In this document: piece by piece, positions 5,346 to 10,000 of the stretch
Position numbering within the stretch: the first letter of the stretch is position 1
Layout of the letters: every line of letters starts with the position of its first letter
Source of the DNA: Rheinheimera sp.
GTDB lineage: Bacteria; Pseudomonadota; Gammaproteobacteria; Enterobacterales; Alteromonadaceae
Assembly (NCBI RefSeq): GCF_020217005.1
Contig: NZ_JAIWOI010000244.1
Span: 1 to 10,000 of the forward strand
Direction of reading: 5' to 3'
DNA: 10,000 nucleotides
Position numbers and translations under genes: made by a program
The notes under the pieces: generated by a model
Seen by the model: the letters and a program-made list of their open reading frames with translations, nothing else
What the model was told of the DNA's origin: nothing
The model's database searches: none

Positions 5346-6992
5346 TCAGGCTGCACTGTCTTTAGCCAGTTGTAATAACTTAGGCAAAAACTCTTTATCC
5401 AAAGCGGCCACTTGCTGCTGTTCTTCCAGCACATCAAATAAAATTTGATCTGTCGTCAGCGGGTTTGCTAATACCACACGGAACACCACTGTATCCTGAC
5501 GCTGATAACGCTCTGGTTTAATCCGGGTACGGGAGACAAAAGAGCGCCCTTCTTCCCTTTGAGTTTTCTGAATAAAGCGGGTTAAACCGTTGAGAAGTTC
5601 ATTAAACTTGTGCTGTTTTTCCGGCGAAGCCAAGGCCATAGCGCGTTGCACTTCGGCCGGCACATAACGATAAGTTAATAAACACAACTCAGGTTCAGTG
5701 ATCAGCTCAAACTCCGCGTGATCTTTAATTAAACCGGCAAAATAACGGGCTTTATCCAGACTGCGGTTGATCAGAATTTCATAACCCTGGCGGCCAATCA
5801 CCTGTAAGCAGGCATGGACTAACATGGCCATACCAGGGCGTGAACCTTCCAGCGTCTGACTGCCTAAATCTTTGGAGCCTTTACGCAGAATATACTCAGC
5901 ATGATGTTCTATCGCATGGGCCGAAGACGGATGCTTAAACACCACCATACCGGCGCCCATAGGCACATACATTTGCTTATGCGCATCTATAGTGACTGAA
6001 TCAGCACGCTCTATGCCGCTTAGCAGATGACGGTATTTATCAGATAACAAGGTGGCCCCGCCCCAGGCGGCATCAACATGAAAATGGCAGCCCAGTTCAG
6101 CGGCTAAGTCAGCTAAATCATTCAATGGGTCGACATTGCCGGTTTCTGTGGTACCAGCCACACCTACTATGGCCATCACTTTAATGTTTTTATCATTCAG
6201 CTCACGGCTGACGCGGCGCATCTCTTCAATTTGTACTTTGTTATTGGCATCGGTTTTCACCGGTACTAAAAACTCACGGCCTATACCTAAAATATCAGCG
6301 GCTTTGCCCAAGGAGTAATGGCCACGCTCTGAGACTAAAATAGCTAATCCTTCATAGCCATAGTATTTCATAGCGCGGAACAAACCTTCTTTGGCGACAC
6401 CTTTAAAGTCACCATCGGCCTTTAATAATCGGTTACGGGCTATCCAAAGCGCGGTGATATTGGCAATGGTGCCGCCAGAACAAAAAGCACCTAAAGAATG
6501 GTTGGCGCTGTGCATCCATTTTTTATAAAAGCTATCGCCCTCGCCATACACCAGATGGTGCATCATACCGATGACCTGACGCTCTAATGGAGTGAAGGCT
6601 TTGGAGGTTTCGATTTTCACCAGATTCTGGTTTAAACCCACCATCATTTTGGACAGTGGCAACACAAAATAAGGCAAAGCTGAGGTCATATGACCAATAA
6701 AACTGGGGGCTGCGGTATGCACTGAATGCGCCACCAGTTTTTCCATCATCTGCTCTGCATAATCCGAGACAAATTTGGGCTCTGACGGGATTTGATGAGC
6801 CTGAAAATCGCGCTCAATTTGCCACAGAGGTTTTTCCACTGCGACAATACTTTCGCGTAAAAAACCTGCCAGATTCTGCGAAATGTTCTGCTCTATGATA
6901 CTTAGCGTCGAGTCCGGAGCCTCGGGCACAGTAAATATCCGCCACAAAGCTTCTTCAGACGCTGTAGCCTGGCGTTTGTTTGATTCTGTCAT
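5346..6992 (-). CDS. panP: PLP-dependent aspartate 1-decarboxylase (PanP)
   Basis: This 548-aa group II PLP decarboxylase resembles glutamate decarboxylase. I assign it to the PanP family because of its length and N-terminal layout (family members in Vibrio are near 547 aa) and its place in a pantothenate locus. PanP makes beta-alanine and CO2 from L-aspartate. Visible PLP-site features are FCSGGTIANITAL (170-182), the cofactor-stacking H225 in ERGHYSLGKAADILGIG (222-238), VAGTTETGNVDPL (278-290), HVDAAWGG (305-312), whose D307 contacts the pyridine nitrogen, and TIDAHKQMYVPMGAG (334-348), whose K339 forms the Schiff base. It is soluble, with no signal peptide. AGGA ends 5 bases before the ATG. 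No panD is seen in the window, so PanP would supply the beta-alanine used by PanC. Glutamate or another acidic amino acid as substrate cannot be excluded from sequence reading alone. Confidence 0.9.
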   Translation of the reverse strand: MTESNKRQATASEEALWRIFTVPEAPDSTLSIIEQNISQNLAGFLRESIVAVEKPLWQIERDFQAHQIPSEPKFVSDYAEQMMEKLVAHSVHTAAPSFIGHMTSALPYFVLPLSKMMVGLNQNLVKIETSKAFTPLERQVIGMMHHLVYGEGDSFYKKWMHSANHSLGAFCSGGTIANITALWIARNRLLKADGDFKGVAKEGLFRAMKYYGYEGLAILVSERGHYSLGKAADILGIGREFLVPVKTDANNKVQIEEMRRVSRELNDKNIKVMAIVGVAGTTETGNVDPLNDLADLAAELGCHFHVDAAWGGATLLSDKYRHLLSGIERADSVTIDAHKQMYVPMGAGMVVFKHPSSAHAIEHHAEYILRKGSKDLGSQTLEGSRPGMAMLVHACLQVIGRQGYEILINRSLDKARYFAGLIKDHAEFELITEPELCLLTYRYVPAEVQRAMALASPEKQHKFNELLNGLTRFIQKTQREEGRSFVSRTRIKPERYQRQDTVVFRVVLANPLTTDQILFDVLEEQQQVAALDKEFLPKLLQLAKDSAA

Positions 6993-7025
6993 TCGTATCC
7001 TGTCTCACCGGGGTCACATTATCGG

Positions 7026-7055
7026 CTTATAATTGTTGTGTTTTCGGGCCGTAAA
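7026..7055 (-). promoter_or_regulatory. Possible sigma-70 promoter of panP
   Basis: Read on the minus strand, TTTACG (7055-7050) and TATAAG (7031-7026) are separated by 18 bases. They match the -35 consensus at 4 of 6 positions and the -10 consensus at 5 of 6. The predicted start near 7019 would give a leader of about 27 bases before the panP ATG at 6992. The position is good; the -35 match is only fair. Confidence 0.4.
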
Positions 7056-7232
7056 ATCAGTAAGTCAAAAAGGAAGTCACTGTACTAAATGCACATTTAA
7101 ATGTCTTTAAAAAAATTCATCTGTCGATCATCTTGCTGCAAAGAACAGCATAAAGTGCTGATTTTTGCCGAATGTCGCTGCCTGATTGCAACAAATACTC
7201 CTTAAAGCCGGTCTTTACATCAGATTAAAGTA

Positions 7233-7262
7233 TTAGCTGTCAGTCTGGACTAAATCAGCTAA
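7233..7262. promoter_or_regulatory. Inverted repeat upstream of the EAL gene
   Basis: TTAGCTG (7233-7239) and CAGCTAA (7256-7262) are perfect inverted 7-mers. Between them lies a smaller palindrome, AGTC-TG-GACT (7242-7251). The right arm ends 45 bases before the ATG at 7307, within typical operator distance of the start. Function is inferred only from symmetry and position. Confidence 0.35.
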
Positions 7263-7306
7263 GCTATTAAGGTATTGTTTTCAGGTTCCTTTTTACGAGT
7301 CATTGC

Positions 7307-9190
7307 ATGGTACGGATCCGTTCAGCACATTTTATTCTGGTCAGCCTTCTGGTGTATCTGCTCGCCATTGCTGGTTATGTATATTACCAGTATCAACAAA
7401 CCTATCAGACAAAACTGGCTCAGATAGATCAACAATTAATAAATGCTGTCAAAGCCGTCCCTTACCTGTTAGGCGAGCAGTATCATGACAATATCAGCGG
7501 TCCACAGCATATCTCCCGTACTGACTATCTAAAATTGGCAAAAAAGCTCAGTCTTTACGCTAAGGATCTAAAATTACAATATGTCTACAGTATGATTCAG
7601 GTCGATGGCAAAGTGCATTTCACCTCCTCCAGTTATACCGAAGATGATTTATTACGTGGCCAGTTAAATTATTTTTATGATTATTACCCTGAAGCCACTG
7701 ACGCCAACAAAGCCGCCTTCGCCTCTATAGCTCCTGTATTTGAAGAATCTGTTGACCAGTTTGGTCATTTCCGCTCGGTGTTAATTCCTTATCAAAGCGC
7801 AAACGGCACTCCTTATCTGGCAGGCGCTGATATCGCTATCACAGATATGGATCAACGGCTGATGGCCAGCATGCAACAATCGATTTTAAGTGGCTCAGTA
7901 TTTTTTGGCCTGGCGCTCATATTGGCCTTAAGTTACGCTACGTTCTTACGACGCACTCTAACCACAGACCGTAGTTCAGGGCAGCGGAATGCTCTGGCAC
8001 TGGAAGCCCATCTACGCCATGAAGCCGGCAATTTAAGTCAACTTGCTGTGGTACAGGTGAATAATCTGGACGAAGTCAGCCATCTGTATGGAGCTCTGAT
8101 TGCAGAACAGGCCATGAGTCACTTTATCCAAAAGTTACAACTGCATTTTGGCCGCTCTTATCGTTTATATCGTTTATCATTTGAAAAACTGGCGATCCGT
8201 CGTGTTGCGACAGTCTCTGATACCGAAATGCATGACAAACTAAAAAGCTTTGATTTCACGCAAGCTGTTTTAAACGATCCGTATCTGCTTTTTACCGTTA
8301 CTTTGGGCGTTGCCCTGTCACCAAGAGCTGTTGTGCTGGAGAACGCTATGCTGGCGGTTAACAGTGCACGTTTACAACAGCAATCTCTGGTCGTCTACTC
8401 AGACAGTTTACTGGCGCTGAAACAACATCTGCACACCAATATCAAGATGGCGAAAGAAGTTCGGGAAGCCATAGGTCACGAACAAATAGTGCCCTACTTT
8501 CAGCCTGTAGTACAAATCAGCACAGGCGAGATTTTTCAATATGAGTGTCTGGCGCGGATTTTACGTAGCGACGGCAGCATTCTGACACCAGGTCAGTTTT
8601 TAAGTATCGTCAATCGTAGCCATCTGGATTCGGAGCTGACCAAAATGATGTTTATCAAAAGTGCCAGCCAATTTGCTACCTCAGACGTCAGCTGGTCTAT
8701 TAACGTCACCTGCCGCGACTTATTAGATTATGATTTACAGCAGTTTTTCCTCGATTATTTACAGCATTACCCTAAGCCACAAAGGGTGTATTTTGAGCTG
8801 GCAGAAGCAGGGGTTCTGCCGGAATTTGATCGTTGTCGCGATGCTATTGCTGCGCTGCAAAAAGCGGGGGCAAAAGTACTGCTGGATGATTTTGGGGTAG
8901 CCAGTGGTGTTGGAATGGCCGATCTGCTGCAACTCCATGTAGATGGTTTAAAAATTCATGGCAGTTTAGTTGAACTCATTACAACTGACCCTGATGCTCA
9001 GCTTTTTATTGAGCATATCAGCTCCTTTGCTCAACAAACTCAGTTGCTAATCATTGCTGAAATGGTAGAAAGCAAACAGTCGCTGGACGCATTGGAGCGC
9101 TGTGGTATTAAATATGCTCAGGGTTACTACTTTGGTCCGGCGGCACCTGTACCGCTGCGTTATTACGAAAATGGAGGCCGATCACATTAG
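7307..9190 (+). CDS. Membrane-anchored sensor with degenerate GGDEF and EAL domains (probable c-di-GMP phosphodiesterase)
   Basis: The 627-aa protein has a membrane segment at about 8-28, a periplasmic region of roughly 160 residues (29-191) that I cannot assign to a named sensor family, and a second membrane segment at about 192-213. A cytoplasmic GGDEF-like domain (about 225-370) and an EAL domain (about 380-620) follow. The GGDEF signature is lost: SFEKLAI (291-297) stands where GGDEFAI is expected, so no cyclase activity is expected. The EAL domain keeps E413 in ECLAR (413-417), N466 in SINVT, E497 and E500 in FELAE, D527 and D528 in LLDDFG, K549 in LKIH, E585 in AEMVE and Q605 in QGYYFG. 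These cover the usual metal and catalytic positions, so c-di-GMP hydrolysis is plausible. Departures are ECL for EAL, LAE for the usual I/L-T-E, DDFGVASG for DDFGTGYS, and H551 for the Asp of KID. The gene appears monocistronic. Confidence 0.85.
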   Translation: MVRIRSAHFILVSLLVYLLAIAGYVYYQYQQTYQTKLAQIDQQLINAVKAVPYLLGEQYHDNISGPQHISRTDYLKLAKKLSLYAKDLKLQYVYSMIQVDGKVHFTSSSYTEDDLLRGQLNYFYDYYPEATDANKAAFASIAPVFEESVDQFGHFRSVLIPYQSANGTPYLAGADIAITDMDQRLMASMQQSILSGSVFFGLALILALSYATFLRRTLTTDRSSGQRNALALEAHLRHEAGNLSQLAVVQVNNLDEVSHLYGALIAEQAMSHFIQKLQLHFGRSYRLYRLSFEKLAIRRVATVSDTEMHDKLKSFDFTQAVLNDPYLLFTVTLGVALSPRAVVLENAMLAVNSARLQQQSLVVYSDSLLALKQHLHTNIKMAKEVREAIGHEQIVPYFQPVVQISTGEIFQYECLARILRSDGSILTPGQFLSIVNRSHLDSELTKMMFIKSASQFATSDVSWSINVTCRDLLDYDLQQFFLDYLQHYPKPQRVYFELAEAGVLPEFDRCRDAIAALQKAGAKVLLDDFGVASGVGMADLLQLHVDGLKIHGSLVELITTDPDAQLFIEHISSFAQQTQLLIIAEMVESKQSLDALERCGIKYAQGYYFGPAAPVPLRYYENGGRSH

Positions 9191-9227
9191 TAGCACCAAC
9201 TACACTGATCTGCCCCCGTTTTTAGTC

Positions 9228-9998
9228 TTAGCTTCTTAGACCTGTGCCCTTGTTGATCAGGTACATGGCGAAGCTAAAAAACACCAGAATAAAACCAATA
9301 ATGACACTAAAGGCGAACACCAGATTCACATCACTGACGCCTAAAAAGCCATATCTAAAAGCGTTCACCATATAAACAATAGGGTTCACTTTAGACACGT
9401 ATTGCCAAAACTCCGGTAATAAACTCAGTGAATAAAACACACCGCCTAAATAGGTCAAAGGCGTCAGCACAAAGGTCGGAATAATGCTGATGTCATCAAA
9501 AGTTTTGGCATACACAGCGTTAATTAAACCAGCCAGCGAAAACAAAGTCGCAGTCAGCACCACGGTCGACATCAGAATAAACAAGTGATGCACTTTGATA
9601 TCGACAAAAAACAGCGATAACAACGACACTATTAAACCGACCAGAATACCGCGAGCCACACCACCGCCGACATAACCCAGCACTATGATGTAGTTCGGCA
9701 CAGGCGCAACCAGTAACTCTTCGACATTGCGCTGAAATTTAGCACTGAAAAAAGACGAAGCCACGTTAGAGTACGAGTTGGTGATCACCGACATCATAAT
9801 CAGGCCAGGCACAATAAACTCCATATAACTGAAGCCGCCCATATCCCCAATACGGGACCCCACCAAGGCACCAAAAATGACAAAATACAAGGTCATGGTG
9901 ATGGCAGGTGGAACCAGGGTTTGCACCCAAATCCGCATAAATCTGTTGGTTTCTTTATAAAGAATACTTTGTAGCGCTATTAAATTACGTGAACTCAT
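9228..9998 (-). CDS. yadH: ABC-2 type transporter permease, YadH family
   Basis: The 256-aa protein has the same length as E. coli YadH and is nearly collinear with it. Shared blocks include RFMRIWVQTLVPPAITMTLYF (19-39), GSRIGDMGGFSYMEFIVPG (47-65), AKFQRNVEELLVAPVP (86-101), GYVGGGVARG (108-117), AKTFDDISIIPTFVLTPLTY (164-183) and NPIVYMVNAFRYGFLG (205-220), followed by a GLRS end. Six membrane segments are apparent at about 26-47, 60-80, 104-131, 138-163, 171-195 and 226-248. It is the membrane half of an ABC exporter whose substrate is unknown. The partner ATPase (YadG in E. coli) should lie just upstream on this strand, beyond the right edge, so the ribosome binding site and any overlap are not visible. 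It converges on the EAL gene with a 37-base gap and no clear shared terminator. Confidence 0.95.
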   Translation of the reverse strand: MSSRNLIALQSILYKETNRFMRIWVQTLVPPAITMTLYFVIFGALVGSRIGDMGGFSYMEFIVPGLIMMSVITNSYSNVASSFFSAKFQRNVEELLVAPVPNYIIVLGYVGGGVARGILVGLIVSLLSLFFVDIKVHHLFILMSTVVLTATLFSLAGLINAVYAKTFDDISIIPTFVLTPLTYLGGVFYSLSLLPEFWQYVSKVNPIVYMVNAFRYGFLGVSDVNLVFAFSVIIGFILVFFSFAMYLINKGTGLRS

Positions 9999-10000
9999 GC

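Larger units (their letters stand above)
6993..7306. other. 314-bp divergent intergenic region between panP and the EAL gene
   Basis: This stretch holds no credible ORF. It is AT-rich around 7081-7120. It contains a possible panP promoter (7026-7055, minus), a perfect 12-bp palindrome ACATTTAAATGT (7093-7104), a set of three mutually pairing arms followed by T5 (7134-7166), and a perfect 7-bp inverted repeat just before the EAL gene (7233-7262). I found no convincing sigma-70 promoter for the EAL gene. Its ribosome binding site is also weak: only GAG at 7297-7299, eight bases before the ATG. Confidence 0.6.

Noticed and set aside
7303..7488. A 61-codon plus-strand frame overlapping the start of the EAL gene.
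   Set aside because: It lies out of frame within the N-terminus of the EAL protein, whose membrane segment and domains are coherent. The product has no recognisable features.
9191..9227. Possible shared terminator between the convergent EAL and yadH genes.
   Set aside because: There is a GCCCCCGTTTTTAG stretch, but I could find no stem of useful length on either strand.
1..10000. CRISPR array, tRNA or rRNA genes, phage or defence genes, transposase.
   Set aside because: I saw no regularly spaced repeats, no tRNA-like cloverleaf segments, and no protein with the relevant motifs. The window reads as core chromosome with a few accessory genes.

Overview
This window looks like chromosomal housekeeping DNA of a gammaproteobacterium. 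The proteins are very close to Escherichia coli PcnB, FolK, PanB, PanC and YadH as I remember them. PanP is a family best known from Vibrio, Shewanella and relatives. Together these point to the Alteromonadales/Chromatiaceae side of the class. A Rheinheimera- or Alishewanella-like organism is my best guess, from recall and not from a search. The gene order pcnB-folK-panB-panC ... yadH is also found in E. coli, so the backbone is conserved synteny.

Layout. Bases 1-1616 (+) hold the 3' part of pcnB (poly(A) polymerase I), overlapping by 8 bases with folK. Bases 1617-1744 are a 128-bp imperfect palindrome with TATACCC/GGGTATA ends, a MITE-like intergenic repeat. Bases 1815-3461 (+) hold panB and panC, 12 bases apart, followed by a hairpin terminator. 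Bases 3516-4150 (-) hold a small PspC-domain membrane protein and a GFA-family zinc protein. Bases 4353-5228 (+) encode an exported DUF4394 protein. A bidirectional terminator at 5262-5307 separates it from panP (5346-6992, -), the PLP-dependent aspartate decarboxylase. A 314-bp divergent intergenic region follows. Then comes a membrane-anchored degenerate-GGDEF/EAL protein (7307-9190, +) and, convergent with it, yadH (9228-9998, -), an ABC-2 permease whose ATPase partner would lie just past the right edge.

How the genes work together. PanB, PanC and PanP would together supply pantoate, beta-alanine and their condensation product pantothenate, the coenzyme A precursor. E. coli has panD (pyruvoyl aspartate decarboxylase) in this neighbourhood. 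Here no panD is visible and an unrelated PLP enzyme occupies the locus. This is the clearest biological point in the window. FolK belongs to folate synthesis and PcnB to RNA turnover. The GFA, PspC, DUF4394 and EAL genes appear to be accessory insertions into the old pan-yadGH neighbourhood.

I found no CRISPR array, transposase, phage gene, tRNA or rRNA, and no convincing new multi-gene system. The second-look items are the PanD-to-PanP replacement, the palindromic repeat, the unusual EAL motif set, and several inverted repeats in the two divergent promoter regions.
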